Origin: Janthinobacterium sp. ROICE36
Lineage (GTDB): Bacteria > Pseudomonadota > Gammaproteobacteria > Burkholderiales > Burkholderiaceae_D
Length of the DNA stretch: 64,000 nucleotides
NCBI RefSeq assembly: GCF_002869965.1
Contig: NZ_PEBS01000017.1
Span: 1 to 64,000 of the forward strand
Direction: 5' to 3'
Shown: positions 20,243-29,379 of the stretch, in pieces
How the letters are laid out: every line of letters begins with the position of its first letter
Position numbering within the stretch: position 1 is the stretch's first letter
Program-made: the position numbers and the translations under genes
Notes under the pieces: generated by a model
The model's input: the letters and a program-made list of their open reading frames with translations, nothing else
Told to the model about the DNA's origin: nothing
Databases searched by the model: none

Positions 20243-21124
20243 TTACAGCATGGCTTTCAGCAGACGCGCCATTTCCGACGGGTTTTTGGTCACGGTGATG
20301 CCGCAAGCTTCCATGATTTCCAGCTTGGCTTGTGCCGTATCGGCACCGCCCGAGATCAGCGCGCCGGCGTGGCCCATGCGCTTGCCTGGAGGAGCGGTGA
20401 CGCCAGCGATGAAGCCAACGACCGGTTTTTTCATGTTGTCTTTGATCCAATACGCCGCGTTGGCTTCGTCCGGACCACCGATTTCGCCGATCATGATGAC
20501 CGCGTCGGTATCAGGATCGTCGTTGAACATCTTCATGATGTCGATGTGCTTCAGACCGTTGATCGGGTCGCCGCCGATGCCGACTGCCGACGATTGACCC
20601 AGGCCCAGTGCGGTCAGCTGACCTACTGCTTCATAGGTCAGGGTGCCCGAACGCGACACCACGCCGATGCTGCCTTTTTTATGGATATGACCTGGCATGA
20701 TGCCGATCTTGATTTCGTCTGGCGTGATCAAGCCTGGGCAGTTAGGGCCCAGCAGCAAGGTTTTGCTGCCCGACTTGGCCATACGGTCTTTCAAGGCCAT
20801 CATGTCACGGACAGGAATGCCTTCGGTGATGCAAATGGCCAGATCCATTTCAGCTTCAACAGCTTCCCAGATCGCCGCTGCCGCGCCTGCTGGCGGCACG
20901 TAGATCACGGAAACGTTGGCGCCGGTTTCTTTTTTCGCTTCGGTCACGCTAGCGAAAATAGGAATGCCTTCGAAGTCTTCGCCGGCTTTCTTCGGGTTCA
21001 CGCCTGCCACGAAGGCAGCTTTGCCGTTCGCGTAGTCGCGGCAACCGCGGGTGTGGAACTGGCCGGTCTTGCCGGTGATCCCTTGGGTTACGACTTTGGT
21101 ATCTTTATTGATCAGAATGGACAT
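20243..21124 (-). CDS. sucD: Succinate-CoA ligase, alpha subunit
   Basis: The TCA cycle enzyme that couples succinyl-CoA cleavage to nucleotide triphosphate formation. The alpha subunit (293 residues) binds CoA and carries the phosphohistidine. The sequence begins MSILINKDTKVVTQGITGKTG and contains the NCPGLITPDEIKIGIMPG block. GKRMGHAGALISGG, with the His that is phosphorylated, lies near residue 248. It starts 13 bases after sucC ends, and the two form one operon. Confidence 0.97.
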   Translation of the reverse strand: MSILINKDTKVVTQGITGKTGQFHTRGCRDYANGKAAFVAGVNPKKAGEDFEGIPIFASVTEAKKETGANVSVIYVPPAGAAAAIWEAVEAEMDLAICITEGIPVRDMMALKDRMAKSGSKTLLLGPNCPGLITPDEIKIGIMPGHIHKKGSIGVVSRSGTLTYEAVGQLTALGLGQSSAVGIGGDPINGLKHIDIMKMFNDDPDTDAVIMIGEIGGPDEANAAYWIKDNMKKPVVGFIAGVTAPPGKRMGHAGALISGGADTAQAKLEIMEACGITVTKNPSEMARLLKAML

Positions 21125-21137
21125 GTTGATTCCTTAA

Positions 21138-22307
21138 TTAAGCTTGACCAGCAGCGGCGGCGACGACGCTCTTTGCTGCATCTTCCATGGTGTCGGCTGC
21201 GATGATAGGCAGACCGGAGTCGGCCAGCATCTTTTTGCCCAGGTCTTCGTTGGTGCCCTTCATGCGCACGACCAGCGGTACGTTCAGCGAGACAGCTTTC
21301 ACTGCGGCGATAACGCCTTCAGCGATCACGTCGCAACGCATGATGCCGCCGAAAATGTTCACCAGGATGGCTTTCAGGCCTGGGTTTTTCAGCATGATCT
21401 TGAACGCTTCGGTCACTTTTTCTGCCGTGGCACCGCCGCCGACGTCCAGGAAGTTGGCTGGCTCGCCGCCAAACAGCTTGATGGTGTCCATGGTGGCCAT
21501 GGCCAGGCCGGCACCGTTCACCAGGCAACCGATGTTGCCGTCGAGCGAGATGTAGGCCAGGTCGAATTTCGACGCTTCGATTTCAGCTGGATCTTCTTCG
21601 TCCAGATCGCGCAGGGCGACGATTTCCGGATGACGGAACAGCGCGTTCGGGTCAAAGTTGAACTTGGCGTCCAGGGCGATGACTTTGCCGCTGCCGGTGA
21701 CGATCAGCGGATTGATCTCGGCCAGCGAGCAATCGGTTTCCCAGTATGCTTTGTACAGGCCTTGCAGGTTGACGCGGGCATCGACGATGGAACCGGCAGG
21801 CACGCCGATTTTGGTCGCGATGTCGTCTGCCTGGGCATTGGTCAGGCCAACGCTAGGCTCGATGGTCACGTGATGGATCTTCTCAGGGTGGCTCTCGGCC
21901 ACTTCTTCAATGTCCATGCCGCCTTCGGAGGAAGCCATCAGGACGATTTTCTGGGTAACGCGGTCGGTGACCAGCGAAACGTACAGTTCTTGTTTGATGT
22001 CGGCGCCTTCTTCCACCAGCAGGCGGTTGACTTTCTGGCCTTCGGCGCTGGTCTGGTGCGTGATCAGCTGCATGCCCATGATCTGGTCAGCGTATTCCTT
22101 GACCTGTTCGATCGATTTTGCCACTTTCACGCCGCCGCCCTTGCCGCGGCCACCTGCGTGAATCTGCGCCTTGACGACCCACACCGGGCCACCCAGGGTT
22201 TCCGCAGCCTTGACGGCTTCGTCGACGGACATGCACGGAATACCGCGTGGTACCGTCACTCCATACTGCCGGAGGATTTCTTTGGCTTGATACTCATGGA
22301 TTTTCAT
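21138..22307 (-). CDS. sucC: Succinate-CoA ligase, beta subunit
   Basis: The beta subunit (389 residues) provides the nucleotide and succinate sites. It begins [17 protein letters not shown], then shows the ATP-grasp region ([18 protein letters not shown]), EINPLIVTG and the C-terminal [16 protein letters not shown] and [12 protein letters not shown] motifs. GGAAG precedes the start. The DUF2889 gene lies 76 bases upstream on the same strand, an order conserved in related betaproteobacteria. Confidence 0.97.
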   Translation of the reverse strand: MKIHEYQAKEILRQYGVTVPRGIPCMSVDEAVKAAETLGGPVWVVKAQIHAGGRGKGGGVKVAKSIEQVKEYADQIMGMQLITHQTSAEGQKVNRLLVEEGADIKQELYVSLVTDRVTQKIVLMASSEGGMDIEEVAESHPEKIHHVTIEPSVGLTNAQADDIATKIGVPAGSIVDARVNLQGLYKAYWETDCSLAEINPLIVTGSGKVIALDAKFNFDPNALFRHPEIVALRDLDEEDPAEIEASKFDLAYISLDGNIGCLVNGAGLAMATMDTIKLFGGEPANFLDVGGGATAEKVTEAFKIMLKNPGLKAILVNIFGGIMRCDVIAEGVIAAVKAVSLNVPLVVRMKGTNEDLGKKMLADSGLPIIAADTMEDAAKSVVAAAAGQA

Positions 22308-22383
22308 GCTGGCTTCCCTTCTGATACTGATGTGTAAAAATACGGTTAGTGGTGCAAAAAAAACAGGAAAAATAGCGCCGGGA

Positions 22384-22944
22384 TCACGCTTTGGCTACCC
22401 AGCGCGGGTAATACCGTGCAACCGCCCCGCCATCGGTGCGCAGGGCGTGGCATTTGTCGAGTTGAAACGGCTTTTCATGCGGCAAATCAGCATTCTCACC
22501 GTCGCGGGTCGACCAGACATCGCCGGCAAATGCCTGAACTGTCGCAGTCGGCAAGACTTGCGCCAATTCGGTCAAATGGGTACAACCGGCGATTCCCGCC
22601 AGGCGCTGTTTCAAGTCGCGGCGGAAATTCTTCAATAAATTCAGACCGATCAGCGCCCTGTAAGCGGGGCCGATGGTATCGCAAAAACCGGGATAGGGTA
22701 CGGCATCGGAGGCAGCTTCGGCCTCGACGATGGTCAGTTCGCGATCGACGGTAATGCGTAAATGAAGGTCATGCAGGGGAGTACCGGCGGGACGGGGGCC
22801 GGAGGCCAGCATCGCGTCATAGCTTTTGATATCGGTGATACGGGCGTCAATATCCCACAGGCCGTCGTCGCGCATATACGCTTGGACGTCGATAACGCGG
22901 GAGTGCCGTAGGGCGCGCCGGGATACGGGAGTTGACAGGGGCAT
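22384..22944 (-). CDS. DUF2889 domain-containing protein
   Basis: A 186-residue protein matching the DUF2889 pattern. The N-terminus [38 protein letters not shown] is followed by [21 protein letters not shown] and a Cys-containing CTHLTEL segment. The function is unknown. DUF2889 proteins are usually encoded between recX and sucC in this bacterial group, and this one keeps its sucC neighbour. ATG 22944 is chosen; the frame remains open to 23094 but the upstream residues look non-homologous. Confidence 0.85.
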   Translation of the reverse strand: MPLSTPVSRRALRHSRVIDVQAYMRDDGLWDIDARITDIKSYDAMLASGPRPAGTPLHDLHLRITVDRELTIVEAEAASDAVPYPGFCDTIGPAYRALIGLNLLKNFRRDLKQRLAGIAGCTHLTELAQVLPTATVQAFAGDVWSTRDGENADLPHEKPFQLDKCHALRTDGGAVARYYPRWVAKA

Positions 22945-23140
22945 AAGACCGATGCCGCTTGCGCGGCCATAATTTAGTAAGCAGCCATGTGCATAAAGCA
23001 CGCTGTTCGCAGCTTCTACGAACAGCAACCGCACCTGCGGCGCCGCAAAAACCCTAAAAGTGTAGCACATTGGGCGCTGGTTGCGCCGCAACATAATTTT
23101 TCATTGCTTCGATAAAAACATTTCAAATTATAAATAGAAA

Positions 23141-23197
23141 CAGTGATTTTCATGAAGTCATTCACAAAACGAATGATTGATATCATAAAAATCACTG
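23141..23197. repeat. AT-rich inverted repeat in the DUF2889-methyltransferase gap
   Basis: CAGTGATTTTCATGA (23141-23155) and TCATAAAAATCACTG (23183-23197) are complementary except for one base, with a 27-base spacer. It lies in the 288-base gap 22945-23232, which is much more AT-rich than its surroundings and contains no supported gene. It could be a terminator-like structure after the methyltransferase gene, an operator, or a remnant of an insertion. Confidence 0.55.
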
Positions 23198-23232
23198 CCA
23201 TTGCCACGCCGCGCGGTGCTTCGGCATCCGTA

Positions 23233-24762
23233 TCAATCGGCCACGCCCAGCGCCTGCAGGATGGGCAGCACGGTGACGCGGAAACTTTCCGCCTGCACGG
23301 CCAGTTCGGCCAGGTTGTCTTCTTCCGTCGTCAGCACTGTGCCATTGCGCACCATGGTTTGCTGCAGTGCGCGGAAAGCCTGCCAGGCAAATGCCGCCCA
23401 GGTGTCGGGCTCCTGATGCCCTTCCAGCCTGGCCAGCAGGAACAACTGTTGCAGATGCAACACACCCACGCCGCCGCCCGTCACCGGACTGGCCAACGCG
23501 GCCAGGTCGGTGCGGCCCAGGGCCTTTTCCAGCAGATGCCGGTTCAGCCTGGCCGTGACTGGCCGCGCCAGTGTGATCGCCGCGTCATCCTGCACCGGCG
23601 ATATGCAGGCTTTATGTGCCAGCACCAGCAGCATCTGCAGCAGGCTGCCCAGGTCAGCGGGCAAACGCTGTTGCAGTTCGGCTATGGTATGGGGCTTGCA
23701 GTCACCGAGCAGCTCCAGCAGGGGGCCATACACGGCCTGATCCAGATCGGCCTCGCCTAGGGCGCCCGTCACCTTCATGGATATCTGCCCGACCGGCGCC
23801 ACCAGCAGGATGCGTACGGCGCGCAGTGCGATAGCCTGTTCATGGGCGCTCAGCTTGCGGCTGCCCTTGACCCAGTAATCCTGGCGAAACTGCCTGTTCA
23901 GCATGAAATCGGCGGTGTTCTCGCGGAAAGTGGCATCCGGAATCTGCGCCAGGAAAGCCAGGTGTTCGGGCGAGAAATTGAGAGGGGCGACATGATCGGG
24001 GTAGGCGGCCGAACCGGCAAACTCGAGCTTGACCCCGGCCAGCACCGGCTTGATGGCCGAAAACGATACCGGTTGCCAGTAATGATTGAAGTATTCGTGG
24101 GACAGATAATTCGGATCCTGCTCACCGAGCTGTTGCAGCCGCAGGGCGATGGTGGGATTGGCCAGCAGGTAGCGCGGCTTGGTCTCCATCATGCGGTTGA
24201 CAAAGGATAGCGCGCTGCCCACGCGCGTCAAGGAATCCTGCCCCGGCGCGCTCAGCACGCGGCTGTGCTGCTCCATCAGGTCGCGGATCGGCGCCATCGC
24301 CGCCCAGCCCGCCTGCGTGTTGTAACTGATGTACAGCACGCCACCCGGCTTGAGCTTGCGCGCCAGGAAATCGGCGATATGCGCCTGGTTTTCCGGCGAT
24401 ATCCAGCTCCAGATACCGTGCAGGGCGATGAAATCGAAGTCAGGCAGGTCGGTGCGGGCGCAAAAATCCTGGAACGATTGCTCCGACAGCACGGCGCCAT
24501 TGCCGGAGACCTCGGCCAGTTCCTGCGCAAAGGCGGTCTGGGCCGGATTGAAATCAGTGCCATACCAGCGTGTGCTGGACGCTGCGGCATGGATATTGAC
24601 GGTCACGCCCTGACCAAACCCGAGTTCGCATGCGGTGCTGACCTTCGGCGGCTGTATGCCCCAGCTCAGCAGCAACAACTGTATGCGCAAGGGGTTCAAT
24701 TCCGTGTAATAGCCGTAGGTGTAGGCCGTTTCGGCCGTGTAGCCGGCATGCCAATTGCTCAT
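23233..24762 (-). CDS. SAM-dependent methyltransferase with regulatory domain (protein lysine methyltransferase-like)
   Basis: A 509-residue protein in three parts. The first is a Rossmann methyltransferase domain (about 38-160) with SAM motif ACELGFGQG (44-52), the acidic GTDFNP and FDFIALHGIWSWI. The second, about 215-300, matches the methyltransferase regulatory domain family (PF10119), with YLSHEYFNHYWQP and LEFAGSAAYPDHV. The third, about 310-505, contains a winged-helix-like stretch. This order is that of rickettsial outer-membrane-protein lysine methyltransferases; the specific substrate is an inference. It lies between recX and the DUF2889 gene, which are adjacent in many relatives, so it looks inserted. 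Confidence 0.8.
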   Translation of the reverse strand: MSNWHAGYTAETAYTYGYYTELNPLRIQLLLLSWGIQPPKVSTACELGFGQGVTVNIHAAASSTRWYGTDFNPAQTAFAQELAEVSGNGAVLSEQSFQDFCARTDLPDFDFIALHGIWSWISPENQAHIADFLARKLKPGGVLYISYNTQAGWAAMAPIRDLMEQHSRVLSAPGQDSLTRVGSALSFVNRMMETKPRYLLANPTIALRLQQLGEQDPNYLSHEYFNHYWQPVSFSAIKPVLAGVKLEFAGSAAYPDHVAPLNFSPEHLAFLAQIPDATFRENTADFMLNRQFRQDYWVKGSRKLSAHEQAIALRAVRILLVAPVGQISMKVTGALGEADLDQAVYGPLLELLGDCKPHTIAELQQRLPADLGSLLQMLLVLAHKACISPVQDDAAITLARPVTARLNRHLLEKALGRTDLAALASPVTGGGVGVLHLQQLFLLARLEGHQEPDTWAAFAWQAFRALQQTMVRNGTVLTTEEDNLAELAVQAESFRVTVLPILQALGVAD

Positions 24763-24857
24763 CAGGTGTCCCGTATATCAAGTAAAAAAGCTGGGACGCA
24801 ACATGCGCAGCAGCAATTGGGCAGAATAACTGATCCTTGCTGTCCAGTTAATAAATA

Positions 24858-25313
24858 TTACTCGTCGTCGGGCTCCAGTCCTTTCAAGGCCACCTGCACG
24901 GCGCGCTGCGAAAAGCCGCGCTGCATCAGGAAGCGCATCTGCTTATTGCGCTGTTCGGCATCCTGCGCCACTTCACCGAATTTGCGGCGCCACACTTCGC
25001 AGGCGCGCGCGGTTTCGCCTTCGGCCAGGCCCGCCTTGAGTTCCTGCAGCGCTTCGCCGCCTATGCCATGGCTTTGTAATTCCGCCATGATGCGGCTATT
25101 GCCGAAGCGGGCCGAGCGGCGGTGGATCAGCGACTCGGAAAAGCGTTCCTGCGACAGCCAGTTGGCTTGCTCCAGGCTGTCGAGCAAGGCTTCCACATCG
25201 TCGCCCTCCTGCGCATGCCGTTGCAGCTTGCGCCGCAATTCCATGCGGCTGTGTTCGCGCATCGACAAAAAACGTAGCGCCCTGCCTTTCAGGCTTAGTT
25301 GTACTGCGGCCAT
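24858..25313 (-). CDS. recX: Regulatory protein RecX
   Basis: A 151-residue helical-repeat protein that binds RecA filaments and inhibits strand exchange and ATPase activity. Visible features are [58 protein letters not shown] and a C-terminal [22 protein letters not shown] repeat. The start at 25313 has AGGTGG five bases upstream; ATG 25334 is an in-frame alternative. It lies 136 bases after recA on the same strand and is expected to be co-induced with it in the SOS response. Confidence 0.93.
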   Translation of the reverse strand: MAAVQLSLKGRALRFLSMREHSRMELRRKLQRHAQEGDDVEALLDSLEQANWLSQERFSESLIHRRSARFGNSRIMAELQSHGIGGEALQELKAGLAEGETARACEVWRRKFGEVAQDAEQRNKQMRFLMQRGFSQRAVQVALKGLEPDDE

Positions 25314-25449
25314 ACACCCCACCTTGTCTTTCATTCCACGATCACACCACCCAAACACAATCGCCGCCCGGCGCAACAGCGCGGAACGGCGATCATGGTC
25401 ACACCTTGCCAGCCATCATCCGCAAGCGCGAATGATGGCTGATGGCAGC

Positions 25450-26553
25450 TTACTCGGCAGCCTTGGCTTCCGCCTTGGCAGCCTTGTCTGCGGCTTTATC
25501 CGCTTTTTCCGGCTTTTCAGCAGCCAGCGGTGGCAGTTCGCGCACGCCCAGCGAAGCGCGGACCTTGTTTTCGATTTCGCGTGCCAGCGCCGGACGCTCT
25601 TGCAGGAAGGCACGGGCGTTGTCCTTGCCCTGGCCGATGCGTTCGCCGTTGTAGCTGTACCACGAACCGGATTTCTCGACGATCTTGGCATCCGAACCCA
25701 GGTCCAGGATTTCGCCTTCGCGCGAGGTGCCGGCGCCGTACAGGATGTCAAAGTGCGCTTCCTTGAACGGTGGCGCGATCTTGTTCTTGACGACCTTGAC
25801 CTTGGTTTCGTTGCCGATCACTTCATCGCCGGACTTGATCGAACCGGTGCGGCGGATGTCGAGGCGCACGGAGGCATAGAATTTCAGCGCATTGCCGCCG
25901 GTGGTCGTTTCAGGACTGCCGAACATCACGCCGATCTTCATGCGGATCTGGTTGATGAAGATGACCAGGGTATTCGTGCGGTTGATGGAACCGGTCAATT
26001 TACGCAGGGCTTGCGACATCAGACGCGCTTGCAAGCCTGGCAGGGAATCGCCCATGTCGCCTTCGATCTCGGCGCGTGGCGTCAGTGCGGCCACGGAGTC
26101 GATGACCACCAGGTCGACGCTGCCCGAACGCACGAGGGCGTCGCAGATTTCCAGCGCCTGCTCGCCCGTATCCGGTTGCGAGATCAGCAATTCGTGCAGG
26201 TTCACGCCCAGCTTTTGCGCGTAACCGACGTCCAGCGCATGCTCGGCATCGATAAAGGCGCAAGTGCCGCCCAGTTTTTGCATTTCAGCAATGGTTTGCA
26301 GGGTCAAGGTGGTTTTACCCGACGATTCCGGACCGTAGATTTCCACCACGCGGCCGCGCGGCAAGCCGCCCACGCCCAGCGCGATATCGAGGCCGAGCGA
26401 ACCGGTCGACACGACTTGCACTTCTTCGATCACCGCGCTGGCATCCATGCGCATGACCGAACCTTTGCCAAACTGCTTCTCGATCTGCGCCAGTGCGGCG
26501 GCAAGCGCCTTGGCTTTTTCCGATGCGGGTATTACAGCTTTTTTATCGTCCAT
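25450..26553 (-). CDS. recA: Recombinase RecA
   Basis: A DNA strand-exchange ATPase and co-protease for LexA cleavage. The 367 residues include the Walker A motif GPESSGKT (74-81), [21 protein letters not shown] (Walker B and the LexA-interaction region), the L2-type loop [26 protein letters not shown] and a Lys/Ala-rich C-terminal tail. ATG 26553 is the normal family start. Its promoter carries a perfect LexA box, so SOS control is expected. Confidence 0.98.
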   Translation of the reverse strand: MDDKKAVIPASEKAKALAAALAQIEKQFGKGSVMRMDASAVIEEVQVVSTGSLGLDIALGVGGLPRGRVVEIYGPESSGKTTLTLQTIAEMQKLGGTCAFIDAEHALDVGYAQKLGVNLHELLISQPDTGEQALEICDALVRSGSVDLVVIDSVAALTPRAEIEGDMGDSLPGLQARLMSQALRKLTGSINRTNTLVIFINQIRMKIGVMFGSPETTTGGNALKFYASVRLDIRRTGSIKSGDEVIGNETKVKVVKNKIAPPFKEAHFDILYGAGTSREGEILDLGSDAKIVEKSGSWYSYNGERIGQGKDNARAFLQERPALAREIENKVRASLGVRELPPLAAEKPEKADKAADKAAKAEAKAAE

Positions 26554-26638
26554 ATGTTCTTTCAGCCGTTCTACAGTTGCAGATCCATTTGAATCCTGCA
26601 GCCTGCGATAGCGCCAGTGGGTTAAATTCTTTACACAG

Positions 26639-26667
26639 ACAGTACTGTATAAAAAAACAGTGATCAA
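26639..26667 (-). promoter_or_regulatory. recA promoter with LexA (SOS) box
   Basis: Minus-strand TTGATC (26667-26662) and TACTGT (26644-26639) lie 17 bases apart as -35 and -10 elements. CTGT-N8-ACAG at 26645-26660, a perfect LexA box half-site pair with an A/T-rich core, fills the spacer, so LexA would block polymerase binding. The rest of the 249-base gap to the divergent response regulator gene (26554-26802) holds no further element I can name. Confidence 0.9.
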
Positions 26668-26802
26668 TGCAAGCGGAACATGGATTTGTTTTGAAACAGA
26701 TCAATACAACCCTGGTTTTTCACAAAAACTATCCACCTTGCGGAAAATGAAACACAATACAGACTTCAGATGTCCTGATGTTGCAAGCATAGGAAGTGCA
26801 CC

Positions 26803-27537
26803 ATGCGTATTTTACTTGCCGAAGATGACAGCGTGCTGGCCGATGGCCTGACCCGCTCGCTGCGCCAGTCCGGTTATGCGATCGACTACGTCAAGACTGG
26901 CCAGGAGGCCGATACGGCCCTGTCCACCCAGGAATTCGACCTGCTGATCCTCGACCTGGGCCTGCCGAAGATGTCCGGCCTGGAAGTGCTGCGCCGCCTG
27001 CGCGCGCGCGCCTCGCTGCTGCCGGTGCTGATCCTGACGGCCGCCGATTCCATCGAACAACGCGTGAATGGCCTCGACCTGGGTGCCGATGATTATATGG
27101 CCAAGCCGTTCGCCCTGTCGGAACTGGAGGCAAGAGTGCGCGCCCTGACGCGCCGCGGCGCCGGCGGCGGCGCCACCGTCATCAAGCACGGCCCCCTCAG
27201 CTACGACCAGGTGGGGCGCAGCGCCTACATCAACGATCAGATGCTCGACCTGTCGGCGCGCGAACTGGGCTTGCTGGAAATCCTGCTGGGCCGCACCGGT
27301 CGCCTCGTTTCGAAAGAACAACTGGTCGATCACCTGTGCGAATGGGGCGAAGAAGTGTCGAACAACGCCATCGAAGTGTATGTGCACCGTTTGCGCAAGA
27401 AGATCGAGGTGGGCGGCGTGCGCATCGCCACCGTGCGCGGCCTCGGCTATTGTCTGGAAAAATACTCGGAAGCGGCGCGCCTGAACGCCGAAGCGGGCGA
27501 ATCGGCAGGCCCGGCCAGCGGACCCACCACAAAGTGA
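26803..27537 (+). CDS. OmpR-family response regulator
   Basis: 244 residues. The receiver domain (1-118) has the acidic pair Glu8-Asp9-Asp10, the phospho-acceptor Asp51 in LLILDLGLPKMSG, LTAADS and Lys101. The OmpR-type winged helix (about 128-222) includes LSARELGLLEILL, EVSNNAIEVYVHRLRKKI and TVRGLGYCL. An Ala-rich tail of about 20 residues follows. It resembles TctD/QseB-type regulators. AGGAAG precedes the ATG. The stop overlaps the start of the histidine kinase (GTGA), so the pair forms one two-component system. Confidence 0.93.
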   Translation: MRILLAEDDSVLADGLTRSLRQSGYAIDYVKTGQEADTALSTQEFDLLILDLGLPKMSGLEVLRRLRARASLLPVLILTAADSIEQRVNGLDLGADDYMAKPFALSELEARVRALTRRGAGGGATVIKHGPLSYDQVGRSAYINDQMLDLSARELGLLEILLGRTGRLVSKEQLVDHLCEWGEEVSNNAIEVYVHRLRKKIEVGGVRIATVRGLGYCLEKYSEAARLNAEAGESAGPASGPTTK

Positions 27538-29072
27538 AGGCGCGCGAGGCGCCAGCGGAAGAGGCGGACGACGACGACTGGTTCGAGCCGCCCACCACGG
27601 AGCAGGATGACACCATCGAGCATTCGCTGTTTGGCGAAATCCTCGACTGGATGCTGGCGCCCTTGCTGCTGCTGTGGCCGATGAGCATCGCCATCACCTA
27701 CCTGGTGGCCAAGGGCATCGCCAATCAACCGTTCGACCATGCGCTGGAAGATAGCGTGACGGTGCTGACGCAACAGGTCAAGCAGGCCGACGGCGCGCTG
27801 CTGCGCCGCGTGCAGGACAAAAACAGCAGTAACAAGGGCCGTGACTTCCTGCGCGGCGACGATGTCGACACCCTGTATTACCTGGTGGTAGGCGGGCACG
27901 GCGAATACCTCGACGGCGACCGCGACTTGCCGCCGCCGCAAGACCCCGACAAATACCGCAGCGGCATGGTGCTGTTTCGCAACGACACCATCCACGGCAC
28001 GCCCGTGCGCGTGGCGTTCAGCTATCTCGACATGCCGTCCAGCACCGATGACGAACCGCGCCGCACGCTGGTGCAAGTGGCCGAGACACTGGAAAAGCGC
28101 GCCCAGTTGGCGAATGAAATCATCAAGGGCGTGATCTTGCCACAGTTCATCATCCTGCCGGTGATCCTGGCCCTGGTCTGGTTTGCCCTGGCGCGTGGCC
28201 TGTCGCCGCTGGCGCAATTGCAGGAGCGCATACGCGCGCGGCCGCCCGACGACCTCTCCCCCATCGAATCGGGCCAGGTGCCTGAGGAAATCACGCCACT
28301 GGTCGGTTCGCTCAACGAGATGCTCGCGCGGCTATCGCTGTCGATCGACATGCAGAAACGCTTCATCGCCGATGCCGCGCACCAGATGAAAACGCCGCTG
28401 GCCGGCATGCGCATGCAATCCGAGCTGGCCCTGCGCCAGACCGACCACGACGAGATTCACCGCTCGCTGCTGCAATTGGCGAAAAGTTCGGAAGCGGCCA
28501 CGCGCCTGGTCAACCAGTTGCTGGCCCTGGCGCGCGCGGAAAACCAGCCGCAGGCAGGCACGGCGTTCGAACCGATCGAGCTGAGCGAACTGGCGCGCGG
28601 CGTGGTGCAAGACTGGGTGCAAGCCTCGTTTGCCCAGCATATCGACCTGGGCTTCGAACAGCCCGCATACTCGATCATGATTTCCGGCAATGCCATGATG
28701 CTGCGTGAACTGCTGAGTAATCTGATCGACAATGCCCTGCGCTACACGCCGCCTGGCGGCAGCGTCACGGTACGCGTGCGCAGCACCCTGGAGCTGGCCA
28801 TCCTGGAAGTGGAGGATACGGGCCCCGGCATACCGCCGGCAGAGCGGACGCACGTGTTCGAACGCTTTTACCGCATTCTCGGCAGCAATGTCGACGGCAG
28901 CGGACTGGGCCTGGCCATCGTGCGCGAGATTGCCCTGCAGCATGGCGCCGAAGTCGATATTGGTAACAATCCGCGCGCGCAGTCGCCGAAGCTGCCGGGC
29001 ACCCTGCTGCGCCTGAGCATCGCCCTGCTGTTGCCGGACGCGCCAGAAGAGGATGACATCACGTATGGATAA
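27534..29072 (+). CDS. Sensor histidine kinase (TctE/QseC-like)
   Basis: 512 residues from the GTG that overlaps the regulator stop. An acidic N-terminal stretch (EEADDDDWFE) precedes a first membrane helix (about 38-60). A sensor region of about 150 residues, with no recognised ligand domain, leads to a second helix near 200-222. HAMP-like and dimerisation segments follow, with the H-box AAHQMKTPLAGM (His283). The ATPase motifs are NLIDNALRYTPPGG (N), DTGPGIPP (G1) and GSGLGLAI (G2). Its stop overlaps the DUF4212 gene. The context suggests that it senses the substrate of, or works with, the downstream symporter. Confidence 0.92.
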   Translation: MKAREAPAEEADDDDWFEPPTTEQDDTIEHSLFGEILDWMLAPLLLLWPMSIAITYLVAKGIANQPFDHALEDSVTVLTQQVKQADGALLRRVQDKNSSNKGRDFLRGDDVDTLYYLVVGGHGEYLDGDRDLPPPQDPDKYRSGMVLFRNDTIHGTPVRVAFSYLDMPSSTDDEPRRTLVQVAETLEKRAQLANEIIKGVILPQFIILPVILALVWFALARGLSPLAQLQERIRARPPDDLSPIESGQVPEEITPLVGSLNEMLARLSLSIDMQKRFIADAAHQMKTPLAGMRMQSELALRQTDHDEIHRSLLQLAKSSEAATRLVNQLLALARAENQPQAGTAFEPIELSELARGVVQDWVQASFAQHIDLGFEQPAYSIMISGNAMMLRELLSNLIDNALRYTPPGGSVTVRVRSTLELAILEVEDTGPGIPPAERTHVFERFYRILGSNVDGSGLGLAIVREIALQHGAEVDIGNNPRAQSPKLPGTLLRLSIALLLPDAPEEDDITYG

Positions 29073-29379
29073 GCCGAGCCCGCCCGTTCCCCCGGCGCGG
29101 CCCGCGCGCACGCCCAGCCCCGAGCTGCAGGCGCGCCTCGATGTGCACTGGCACAAGACGCGACGCCTGACGGCCATCCTGCTGCTGATCTGGCTGCTGA
29201 CGGGCTTCCTGACCGTATTTTATGCGCGCGAGCTGCTGCATCTGAACCTGTTCGGCTGGCCGCTGCCTTTCTATATGGCGGCCCAGGGCGCCTCGCTGGT
29301 CTACCTGGCCATCATCGCCTTCTATGCCTGGCGCATGCGGCGCCTGGACCAGGCTTTCCATGCCGAGGAGCACGCATGA
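29065..29379 (+). CDS. DUF4212 small membrane subunit of a sodium/solute symporter
   Basis: A 104-residue protein with two membrane helices (about 37-56 and 66-86) and basic flanks, matching the YjcH-like DUF4212 group that is nearly always encoded just before an SSS-family transporter. It is presumed to assist that transporter. Its start at 29065 lies inside the kinase gene end, and its TGA overlaps the ATG of the symporter (ATGA). ATG 29053 is an alternative start. Confidence 0.85.
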   Translation: MDKPSPPVPPARPARTPSPELQARLDVHWHKTRRLTAILLLIWLLTGFLTVFYARELLHLNLFGWPLPFYMAAQGASLVYLAIIAFYAWRMRRLDQAFHAEEHA

